Assembly: GCA_041674345.1 (NCBI GenBank)
Contig: JBAYVY010000012.1
Coordinates: 1 to 21,952, forward strand
Direction: 5' to 3'
From: JBAYVY01 sp041674345
GTDB taxonomy: Bacteria > Planctomycetota > Phycisphaerae > Phycisphaerales > Zrk34
DNA length: 21,952 nt
Positions 14,571 to 21,952 of this stretch are shown piece after piece. Positions within the stretch are counted from its first letter, which is position 1. Each line of letters begins with the position of its first letter. Under the pieces are notes generated by a model. The model saw nothing but the letters and a program-made list of their open reading frames with translations, had not been told where the DNA came from and did no database searches. The position numbers were made by a program, and so were the translations under genes.

Positions 14571-17111
14571 TCACATCATTTTCAGGCGTTTGCGCATGGC
14601 CCACTCGAAGATGAGCATCGCCAGCAGTAAAAACATCATGCGGCTGTTGTCCCACAGGTCGATGGGCCGGCCGGGGATGACGATGGTCTGGCTCCGCTGC
14701 GGAAGCCAGCTTGGCAACTGGTCAAGCTGATCGAGCGTGACGAGGCGTCCGTCGGTTTTGGCGGCGAGTTGTTCGAGCAGGGGGCTGTTCAGCCGGGTGT
14801 CGGCGAACTCGATGCGGGGCAGATCGACGGTGAGTTGTTTGGCGACGCGGACACCCCCGGAAGTTGGCCCGCCGGGCAGGGTGAGGGCGATTTCGTTCAG
14901 GCCGACCTGTGTGGCGATGACCGAACCCTGGAAGCGGCCGGGCTGATTGGGCACGGGTTTGAGATCGAATGTTTGATCCCCACTTCCGGGGGCGCCCCCG
15001 GGGGTGGCGGGGCCTTTGAGGAGGGCGGGGAGGGCGTCGGCGACCAGGGGGTTGAAGGATGCGTCGAACAGTTGGGCGGTGACCTGGACGCGGGAGCCGA
15101 CGGGGTAGAGATCGCGGTCGGTGGAGAGGCGTCCGCGTTTGGCGTCACCGAGCAATCGGCCCTCGATGAGGTATCGGACGGCCTGGACCCAGAACTGGTC
15201 GTAGTAGCGTTCGCCGATTTTGCGCCATCGCCACGAGCCGGTGAAGCCCATGTAAACGGTGCGTCCGGGTCCGACGTGTCCGGTGACCAGCAGGGGCATC
15301 GCGCCGTTGCGGGAGCGGAGTCGGGGGTCGGAATGTTCGAGCAGGACGGTCGCGCCGGGCCTCGCGTCGCGGACGGGGAAGGACCAGTAGATGCCGGGCA
15401 TCATGTCCCAGAGTCGCGCGTTGATTTTGGGGTCTTTATCCATGCGGAGCAGGACGTTGTCGGCTCCGTCGGGGGTCAGGCGCAGGGGCCAGTTCTGGGT
15501 GTGGGTCATCACGAGGGATTCGATGTCGAGGGCGGTGAGGTCGCCGGTTTCGATGGGCAGCAGATCGCGGATCGAGCCGGTGGCTGGCGCGGTGAGGAAG
15601 CGTCCGGTGTATTTGGGGCCGGCGACCCACATCAGCCCGCCGGCGTGCTGATCGAGGAACTGGTGGAGCAGTTCGATCCAGTCGGGATCGAACTCGGCGG
15701 GATCGGGGTCCATCATGATGACCAGGTCGTACTTGTCGAGTTCCTCGGCGGAGCGGGGCAGATGTTCGATGACGGTGTTGCCTTCCTGTCGCATGGCCGG
15801 GTCGAGCGTGGAAAGCCAGCAGGAAAGATCGACGGTCTTGTCGCGTTGGAGGAGCGTGGCGAGGAGGCGGTAATCCCACGTGGGCGAGCCGGCGATGAGC
15901 AGGACGCGGGCGTGGTTGGACAGGACTTTGACGGGAACCGACCGGGCGTTGTCGGTGTCGAGCACTTCATCAGGCACGGGGGCGATGGCGGCGGTGAGAA
16001 TGAAGTCACCGCCCCCGGAACCGCCCCCGGAAGGCGATGATGTATTGGGGCGGTGTTCGATGCGGAGGCGTTGGGTGTCGTTGTCGGAGGTGAAGGTGAC
16101 GTTGCGTGTTTCGAGGAGGGTGGATGGACCGGCGGATCCGTCGGGGTGGACTGATTGGAGGGAAAATTGCACGGGCACGGTGCGACCGGCGAAGCCCTCG
16201 GCGGCGAGTTGAACCTGGATGAGGAACGGATCGTCGCGGAAGACGCTGTCGGGCGCCCACAGTTCGAGCAGCCGCAGATTGCGGGGCGGGGCCGGGTCGC
16301 CGACGCCGATGGGATAGACGGGGATGGATTGCGAGGCGAGTTCATCGGCGGCGGCCAGGGGGTCGTCGCCCTCGGTGTTCTGGCCGTCGGTGATGAGGAC
16401 GATGCCCGCGATGGGCCGGCCCGCGAGGGAGCGCGCGGCGTCGCGCATCGCGCCGGCCAGATCGGTGACCTGACCCGCGGCGGCAAGGGGCGGGACAGGT
16501 TCGCCTCGGGGCAGGGAGGTGTCGATGTCAGGTTCGGCGGGGCGAATGAATTCGCCCCGCCGGGTTTCGGATTGGGCGGGCAGTGTTTGACGAAGTGTGA
16601 CGGCGCGGCTGAAGGTCATCACGCGCACCTGGCCGCGGGTGGTCAGATCGCGGAGGAACTTTTGATGGTCGGCGGTGAGCAGACGTTCGACGATTTGCAG
16701 GCGCGTGAGGCCGGCGGGGGGAATTAATTCCCCCCGCCGAGATTCGGATTCGGCGGCGGCGACATGGCGATCGCGGACGCTCATGGACAGGGAATCATCG
16801 ACGAGAACGACGACGACCGGCTCGATGGTGCGATGGGTGCTGATCGCCAGCGCCGGGCCGAGCAGGATGAGCAGGATCAACGCGAGGATCAGCAGACGGA
16901 CACCGGCGAGGATCAGCCGCCATCGCAGGGGGATTTGTCCGGTTTCGCGGCGATAGAGGGCGACGACACCCCAGGCGACGGCGATGGCGACGGCGAGCAG
17001 GACGAAGACGCGCCACGACTGGGGCGCGTGGGTGAAGACCCATTGCGTATCAGCGCCGGGCGGGATGCGGGCGGGGTCGATGCCGAGGATTTTCGCCGGC
17101 CACCAACTCAA
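14571..17111 (-). CDS. VWA / glutamine-amidotransferase-like membrane protein
   Basis: The 846-residue protein resembles the BatA-like planctomycete proteins. Two membrane helices (about 34-52 and 66-90) precede a VWA domain (about 97-275) with the MIDAS motif D105-S-S in VDDSLSMS and D242 in LITDGQN. A beta-rich region follows, then a class I amidotransferase-like fold (about 400-660: RVLLIAGSPTWDYRLL, YDLVIMMDPDPAEF, GLMWVAGPKYTGRF) without an obvious catalytic Cys nucleophile. A C-terminal helix lies near 820-842. TTG 17111 was chosen because AAGGAG lies 6 bases upstream and SWWPAKILGIDPARIPPGAD is the typical beginning. ATG 17180 would add 23 residues read through the family C repeat. Two palindromic inserts (16535-16562, 16712-16739) add RRGEFIRPA and RRGELIPPAG loops to the VWA domain. 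Confidence 0.85.
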   Translation of the reverse strand: MSWWPAKILGIDPARIPPGADTQWVFTHAPQSWRVFVLLAVAIAVAWGVVALYRRETGQIPLRWRLILAGVRLLILALILLILLGPALAISTHRTIEPVVVVLVDDSLSMSVRDRHVAAAESESRRGELIPPAGLTRLQIVERLLTADHQKFLRDLTTRGQVRVMTFSRAVTLRQTLPAQSETRRGEFIRPAEPDIDTSLPRGEPVPPLAAAGQVTDLAGAMRDAARSLAGRPIAGIVLITDGQNTEGDDPLAAADELASQSIPVYPIGVGDPAPPRNLRLLELWAPDSVFRDDPFLIQVQLAAEGFAGRTVPVQFSLQSVHPDGSAGPSTLLETRNVTFTSDNDTQRLRIEHRPNTSSPSGGGSGGGDFILTAAIAPVPDEVLDTDNARSVPVKVLSNHARVLLIAGSPTWDYRLLATLLQRDKTVDLSCWLSTLDPAMRQEGNTVIEHLPRSAEELDKYDLVIMMDPDPAEFDPDWIELLHQFLDQHAGGLMWVAGPKYTGRFLTAPATGSIRDLLPIETGDLTALDIESLVMTHTQNWPLRLTPDGADNVLLRMDKDPKINARLWDMMPGIYWSFPVRDARPGATVLLEHSDPRLRSRNGAMPLLVTGHVGPGRTVYMGFTGSWRWRKIGERYYDQFWVQAVRYLIEGRLLGDAKRGRLSTDRDLYPVGSRVQVTAQLFDASFNPLVADALPALLKGPATPGGAPGSGDQTFDLKPVPNQPGRFQGSVIATQVGLNEIALTLPGGPTSGGVRVAKQLTVDLPRIEFADTRLNSPLLEQLAAKTDGRLVTLDQLDQLPSWLPQRSQTIVIPGRPIDLWDNSRMMFLLLAMLIFEWAMRKRLKMM
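16535..16562. repeat. Family E palindrome inside the VWA coding region, copy E1
   Basis: A 13-bp inverted repeat CGGCGGGGCGAAT / ATTCGCCCCGCCG is separated by GA. It is followed by GGTTTCGGATT, like copy E2. In frame it encodes TRRGEFIRPAEP. Confidence 0.85.
16712..16739. repeat. Family E palindrome inside the VWA coding region, copy E2
   Basis: A perfect 28-bp palindrome with half-site CGGCGGGGGGAATT, followed by AGATTCGGATT. In frame it encodes SRRGELIPPAG just before the first helix after the MIDAS loop. Confidence 0.9.
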
Positions 17112-17123
17112 GCGAGACTCCTT

Positions 17124-17203
17124 GGGATTTCGGATTTCGGATTTCGGATTTCGGATTGATGCCGGATACGCAATCCGCAATCCGAAATCCGCAATCCGAA
17201 ATC
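17124..17203. repeat. Family C inverted tandem repeat (7-bp unit GGATTTC)
   Basis: The left arm (17124-17158) is five tandem GGATTTC-type units and the right arm (17170-17203) is the inverse CAATCCGAAATCCG. A short core GATGCCGGATACG separates them. It occupies most of the gap between the PQQ gene and the VWA gene and ends beside the AAGGAG of the latter. Confidence 0.92.
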
Positions 17204-17229
17204 AACAAGTGTGGGTTGCATGGGCATGG

Positions 17230-20200
17230 TCATTTCTGCGGGGCCGGTTGGGGCGCGGGGTTTTGCGGCGCGGGTGCCGGCGGTGGTGCGGGCGCGGGGG
17301 GCGGTGGTGCGGGGTTATTTCCGGGGGCGGGGGTTTTGTCGGGTTCGATGAGTTTGCCGTTGACGCGGACTTCGGTTTTGCCGTTGACGGTTTTGACTTC
17401 GATCCGCTGGCCGTTCTGGTTGATGTTGATGTCGCCGGCGCGGATGGTTCCGCCGCCGGGGGTTTGCAGTTCGACCTTGCCGTCGCGGACGCGGATGGTC
17501 ATGCCGTTGACTTTGGTGAGGGTTTCAGCCCCGTCGTCCCCGGCGTCTGAAAAGGGCGTGTCGATCACCCCGACCGGCTCGCCCTTTTCGCCGGGCTTGA
17601 TGCCGAATGCGTAGGTCGCGCCGCGCGTGGTGACGATGAGCGTGTGATTGCGAACGACCGGCGGCTGGATCAGTTCGCTGAGCAGGTTGCCCAGGTTTTC
17701 CCCGTGAAGCGTCATGTCCAGCAATTTGCCGTCGGCGGCGCGATAAAACCGCAGCGCCCGCGCGCCCTCATTATCCTCCCTGTCCAGATAGGGCGCCACC
17801 GGCCCGGCGCTCGCCATCGCCTTCGCGCTGATCCGCATGTTGTTCATCGACCGGCCCATCGGAATGCCGCACAGCGGCCGGCCGTCCTCAACGTTCACGA
17901 ACCGCGCCATGAATCGCTGGTTGTTGTCGAACATTATCAACAGCAATCGCTGACCGTCCGGGCTGATCGCCGAGTCGAAAACGTTGTTGCCCATCGCGCC
18001 GGTTTCCATCGACCATTTCACTTTGCCGCCCGGCGTTTGGATCAGGTCCAACTGCCCGCCGCTCCACATCACCAGCGCCAATTGATCGTTCAGCCGGCCC
18101 AATCGCCGCGGGTAACGCTGCCTGCCTTCCCCGCCGATCTCCCAGCGTTGATCGCCGTCGCTGACGCTCTGATACGCCAGTTTCCCCGCGGCGGTTTGAT
18201 ACAACAGGCCGTCGCTCAGCCACACGCTCTGCATGTTCACGTTGGTGATCGGCAGGGTGATCGTGCGAACCGTCCGTCCCGTCGCCGGGTCGCCGACCCA
18301 CAACGTCTGGCCCTGATCCATCACGATCACCGCCTGGCCGCCCGCCATCGCCACTCCCGTCAGCAGATGCTCCTCCGACGTTCGTCGCCACAGCGTGCGC
18401 CCCGTGAACAGATCGGTCGCGCTGACCGTCGGCTGCTGGTCAATCATGTTCAGCGACAACACCACGCCCCGCCCCATGTCGATCCGCCGAAACAGATCGC
18501 GCGGCGGCTGGTCGGGCTGAAAAAATCGGCCCCGGTCGAATCGAACCCTCACCGAATTCTCCTCCGACCGCGGCCGATCGCGGTTGACCGTCCACAACAC
18601 CGCTCCGTCCACCAGGTCAATCGCCTGCATCGACTCCGCGAACGTCAGCACCAGCACGTGTCCCTGACGCACGCCGGTGAACTGACGCACCATGCCGTTC
18701 CGCGTCACCATCTGGTTCGCGTCCGCCGGCAACTGCGCCGACCACGTCGCCTCGCCGCTTTGCGCGTCCCGGCAGATCAGCCGCCGCCAGCTCGGCACAT
18801 ATGTCACCACGTGCGACGCCAGAAACGCATCGTCGTCCAGTTCATCCCCGTTCCCAAGCGACAGCACCTGCGTCTCCGGCGTGGGGTTGCGCCACAGCAA
18901 TTGCAACTGCGCCTCCGGCAGCGTCAGCGGATCGGCGTTCGCCGCCGCGTCCTGGGCCGCCGGCCAGTGACGCTGCTCATACATCTTCGCCAACAGCGAT
19001 TTCGCTTCCATCTCGACCGCCGCGTCGCCCGTTTCCGCCAGGTGTTTCAGCAGCAATTCCGCCCGTGCGAACTGACGCGATTCGCCCTGTTGGAGCTGCG
19101 CCGCCGCGTCGCGCATCGCCTGCATCCCCGCCGGCGCCGTCGGCACCGTGATCGCCAGTTGATGCAACGCGCTGATCCGCTCCGCCGCGTCGCTCAGCTT
19201 GTTCGCCTGCGCCAGCGCCGCGTCGGTGATCGCCGCCAGCGGCTCCGCCGCCTCCCGCGGGTGTTCCGCCGCCCATTGTCCGATGCGCCGGCTCGCCACC
19301 ACCGCCGGGTCCGCACGCCAGTCCGCATCCTCCGCGTCGATTTCCGCCAACTCCGCCTTCCCTCCGATCACCGGCCAGTCCAGCGCGATCGCCCCCGCCA
19401 CGTCCCCCTGCCCCGCCAGCCAGTCCGCCTTCGCCAGCGTCACCCGCGTTCGCTGAACGGGTTCAACCGCCAGGGTCGTCGCTTCGTCGATCATCGTTAT
19501 CGCCTTCGCCGGTTCGCGCTTCACCTCCGTCAGCAACATGCCCAGCAGCGTATCGCCCGCCTGCCGCTTCAACTGTTCATCCGCGATCCGCCCGTGCGCC
19601 AGCCGCAAATCCGCCATCGCCTCCTGTCGCTGATCCATCTGCGCCCGCAGCCCCGCCCGCGTCAACAACAGCTCGTTCCGCCCCCCGTCGATCCCCCGGC
19701 CCAGCCACGCCATCGCCTTCCCCGCATCCGCCCATATGCTCGCCTCCTCCATGCCCACCGATACCAGCGTCCGTCCGTCGCAGAACAAATTGCCGATCTG
19801 ACGGTCCCTGCCTTTCCCGATGGCCCCGACTTCCGCCCGGCTTACCCACTTGCCGCTGACCGGGTCGATCCGCACGATGCCCCCGCCGCTCGGCGCGAAT
19901 ATCGCCCCGTCGCCCAGCGCCGCCCGACCGCTCGCGTCCTCCAAATACGTCCGCCACAGCAATCGCCCGTCGTTCACATCGAAACACGCCAACGTCTTCG
20001 TCCCTCCCAGATACCACCGTTCACCACGCCGGCCCACCACGTAATTCAAATTCGCGTTCGCCGCGTCCTGCTCCCTCTCCGCGAACGTCTGATCCTTCAT
20101 CCATCGCCCCGTGCGACGGTCGAATACCTGCACGCCCTCCGCGTCCGCCGCCGCCACCACCAGCCGCTCGCCCGTCACCTCGATCACATTGTCCTGCCAG

Positions 20201-21952
20201 TTCGGATCGCGCAGCCAGCCCATGTCCGTCTGACCGAATCGCGCATTGTTCCCCGTCTGGTCCGGCATGTCCCGCCGATAGCTCGACGCCCACACGATCA
20301 CCCCGTCCCTCGCATCCACCGCGAACACCACCCCGTGTCCCCCGGCCACATATGCCATCCCGTCACGCACCGCGATCGCCGCCGGCGCGCCCGGCGGGGC
20401 GTAGCCGTTGCTCGTCGAACACAAATATCGGTTCCACAGCACCGACCCGTCCGCCGCGCTCAACGCCGCCATCCGCAATTCATCCTCGTCCGCATACACC
20501 GTCAGCAACCCCCGTCCGCCCGCCGCGCGTCCGGTTTCAAATCCCACCGGCGTGGTCAAAAACCGCGTCGTCGGCAGCTGCGCCTGCGCCGCCGTCTTCG
20601 CGTCCACCTGTGACGCCAAAGTCACCCGCCACTTCATCGCCCCCGTCCCCCCGTCCAACGCCACCAGCGCGTTGCCGATCCCCCGTCGCACCGGCTGACC
20701 GTTCACCACCATCACCATCTGACCGAACCCCGGCCCGCTCGCCGGCCGGTCCCCCACGATCTGATACACCGTCCCGCCCTCCACCGACACCATCCGACCG
20801 ATCCGCTCCACAAAAAACAACCGCTCCGTGGGACTGCTCGGCCAATCCGTGTTCCCGAAATTGTAACCCCCGTACCAACTCGCCGAATTCCCCTTGTCCG
20901 GCTCACTGCTCCACAACACCCGACCCGTCGCTCCCTCCACACACTTCAACATCTCCCCCAACTTGTAATACACCCGGTCCCCCGACACCACCGCCTGCGA
21001 TGTCGGCAGCCAATGCCGGCTGACCCACTGCTTGCGCAACTGCCCCGCCGTCTGCACCGGCCGCCCCTGCATCGCCATCGCGTCCGCCGATTCCGCGCTC
21101 ACACGCACCGGCGTGTCCTGACGCCACAACGCCACCCACTTCGCTCCCTCCCCCGCCCCCGCGTCCATCAATAAATCATCCGCCCCGTCATGCCGCGTCG
21201 TCACCGCCGTCGCCGGCTTCTCCGCCGCCGCCAGCGCATCGGCCAACCACTTCGTCTCCGCGCCCGATTCGGTCAGTTTCGCCATCGTCTGCCGCGCCGT
21301 TGTCCAATCCCCGCACCGGATCGCCGCGTACGCCAATCGCCGCCGCAGCGCCGTCGCATCGACCTTCGGGTTCGGGTAATCCTGTTCGATGTGCAGCAGC
21401 AACCGCCTGGCGTCAAACCATCGGCCCTGATCGATCCGAATGCACGCCAGCATGTACGCCGCCTGGTCCCCGCCGTCAGCCAAAAACCAATGCTCCGTCA
21501 CATCCTCCAACGCCTTCTCATTCCGGCAACCCATCGGCTCGCCCCCCAGTTTCCCCCGCAGCATCCCGTCCGCGTCCAGCCGGTACATCGCCAGCGCCTC
21601 GATCGGCAACTCCCGAATCATTCGTTCCACCGCCGTTTTCGCCGGCACGTACAACCCCTCGCTCGCCTCCGTCAGCACGTCCGGGTACTTCTCGACGATG
21701 TGATTCAGCAGCAACAGCGTGTTGCGATGGTTCCCCGACTCCGCGAACTGCTTCGCCTTGCTCATCAACGCATCCACATCCCCGTTGGTATCCAGCGTCG
21801 GCCCCCCCGCCGGCGGCGCGTCGGGGGTCTCGGCGGGGGCAATTATTTGTCCCCCCATCCCAGGTCCCCCCGGAAACGCCCCCGGTCCAGGCGCTGGTAC
21901 CGGCACCTGCGCCCACGCCGCCCCCGTCAGCGCACAACCAACCGTCGCCGCG
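17230..21952 (-). CDS. Secreted protein with two PQQ-like beta-propellers (5' end missing)
   Basis: The reading frame is open to the right window edge, so the start codon lies outside; 1573 codons are visible. The first residues (AATVGCALTGAAWA before QVPVP) look like the end of a signal peptide, so only the first part of the signal peptide is missing. A TPR-like helical region (about 60-235) comes first. A first propeller (about 315-740) has PQQ-type repeats such as LVALDGGTGAMKWRV and VFAVDARDGVIVWAS. A helical spacer (about 750-1020) is followed by a second propeller (about 1030-1450: MQAIDLVDGAVLWTV, ATDLFTGRTLWRR). A short beta tail (RVRDGKVELQTPGGGTIRAG) ends in a Pro/Ala-rich tail, part of which derives from a G-rich repeat (17317-17337). 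Such proteins usually act as scaffolds rather than PQQ enzymes. GTG 21906 lies after the signal peptide and is not a plausible start. Confidence 0.88.
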   Translation of the reverse strand, partial: AATVGCALTGAAWAQVPVPAPGPGAFPGGPGMGGQIIAPAETPDAPPAGGPTLDTNGDVDALMSKAKQFAESGNHRNTLLLLNHIVEKYPDVLTEASEGLYVPAKTAVERMIRELPIEALAMYRLDADGMLRGKLGGEPMGCRNEKALEDVTEHWFLADGGDQAAYMLACIRIDQGRWFDARRLLLHIEQDYPNPKVDATALRRRLAYAAIRCGDWTTARQTMAKLTESGAETKWLADALAAAEKPATAVTTRHDGADDLLMDAGAGEGAKWVALWRQDTPVRVSAESADAMAMQGRPVQTAGQLRKQWVSRHWLPTSQAVVSGDRVYYKLGEMLKCVEGATGRVLWSSEPDKGNSASWYGGYNFGNTDWPSSPTERLFFVERIGRMVSVEGGTVYQIVGDRPASGPGFGQMVMVVNGQPVRRGIGNALVALDGGTGAMKWRVTLASQVDAKTAAQAQLPTTRFLTTPVGFETGRAAGGRGLLTVYADEDELRMAALSAADGSVLWNRYLCSTSNGYAPPGAPAAIAVRDGMAYVAGGHGVVFAVDARDGVIVWASSYRRDMPDQTGNNARFGQTDMGWLRDPNWQDNVIEVTGERLVVAAADAEGVQVFDRRTGRWMKDQTFAEREQDAANANLNYVVGRRGERWYLGGTKTLACFDVNDGRLLWRTYLEDASGRAALGDGAIFAPSGGGIVRIDPVSGKWVSRAEVGAIGKGRDRQIGNLFCDGRTLVSVGMEEASIWADAGKAMAWLGRGIDGGRNELLLTRAGLRAQMDQRQEAMADLRLAHGRIADEQLKRQAGDTLLGMLLTEVKREPAKAITMIDEATTLAVEPVQRTRVTLAKADWLAGQGDVAGAIALDWPVIGGKAELAEIDAEDADWRADPAVVASRRIGQWAAEHPREAAEPLAAITDAALAQANKLSDAAERISALHQLAITVPTAPAGMQAMRDAAAQLQQGESRQFARAELLLKHLAETGDAAVEMEAKSLLAKMYEQRHWPAAQDAAANADPLTLPEAQLQLLWRNPTPETQVLSLGNGDELDDDAFLASHVVTYVPSWRRLICRDAQSGEATWSAQLPADANQMVTRNGMVRQFTGVRQGHVLVLTFAESMQAIDLVDGAVLWTVNRDRPRSEENSVRVRFDRGRFFQPDQPPRDLFRRIDMGRGVVLSLNMIDQQPTVSATDLFTGRTLWRRTSEEHLLTGVAMAGGQAVIVMDQGQTLWVGDPATGRTVRTITLPITNVNMQSVWLSDGLLYQTAAGKLAYQSVSDGDQRWEIGGEGRQRYPRRLGRLNDQLALVMWSGGQLDLIQTPGGKVKWSMETGAMGNNVFDSAISPDGQRLLLIMFDNNQRFMARFVNVEDGRPLCGIPMGRSMNNMRISAKAMASAGPVAPYLDREDNEGARALRFYRAADGKLLDMTLHGENLGNLLSELIQPPVVRNHTLIVTTRGATYAFGIKPGEKGEPVGVIDTPFSDAGDDGAETLTKVNGMTIRVRDGKVELQTPGGGTIRAGDININQNGQRIEVKTVNGKTEVRVNGKLIEPDKTPAPGNNPAPPPPAPAPPPAPAPQNPAPQPAPQK

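Noticed and set aside
14769..16040. A 423-codon rightward open frame opposite the VWA gene
   Set aside because: It is Gly/Asp/Val-rich shadow sequence, while the leftward frame holds the VWA and amidotransferase-like folds.
17644..20613. A 989-codon rightward open frame opposite the PQQ gene
   Set aside because: It is Arg/His/Pro-rich without domains and mirrors the codon bias of the leftward PQQ gene, which has clear propeller repeats.
21904..21906. GTG 21906 as the start of the PQQ protein
   Set aside because: The frame continues upstream to the window edge and encodes the end of a signal peptide, so the true start is outside.

Overview
The window looks like part of a Planctomycetota chromosome, most likely of the Phycisphaerae type. 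I infer this from gene content rather than from a marker gene. The signs are a long cluster of exported proteins (double PQQ propeller, VWA plus amidotransferase-like membrane protein, DUF4175-like protein, coiled-coil protein, NPCBM protein, HtrA-type proteases), a high-GC coding style, and several families of short tandem/inverted repeats packed between and inside genes.

Left part (1-3672). A leftward gene cut by the window edge (1-830) encodes an excisionase-type helix-turn-helix protein with C-terminal membrane helices. It diverges from a rightward metallophosphoesterase gene (940-1782). Two tightly spaced rightward genes follow (1926-3098 and 3109-3672): a small AAA_21/OLD-like ATPase and a 187-residue TOPRIM-like protein. 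Their base composition is visibly less GC-rich than their neighbours', and the pair is a candidate two-gene defence module. The TOPRIM stop codon directly abuts the stop codon of the convergent protease gene.

Right part (3673-21952). Eight leftward genes form one apparent operon. In transcription order they encode: a PQQ/TPR protein (5' end outside the window); a VWA/GATase-like membrane protein; a DUF4175-like membrane protein; a secreted coiled-coil protein; a secreted TPR-like helical protein; an NPCBM-domain protein; a double HtrA-like protease with one active and one dead domain; and a catalytically dead HtrA-like protein. The proteins are predicted to be exported or membrane-bound, so a shared envelope role is likely, but the actual function is unknown. 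No gap without a gene exceeds 300 bases; the longest (14386-14570) is filled by a repeat element.

The most striking feature is the repeat content. All seven junctions of the eight-gene operon carry a short repeat element of family A (9-bp unit CACGGAGAA), B (CAGAGG units plus a conserved core), C (7-bp unit GGATTTC) or a G-rich family. In three genes the element sits at or just after the start-codon region, and its gene-proximal arm encodes the hydrophobic core of the predicted signal peptide. In two of these it also supplies a Shine-Dalgarno sequence and start codon. Further families (D, E and the G-rich motif) are inserted in frame inside coding regions. The elements therefore look like portable leader or linker modules that have been domesticated into secreted proteins.
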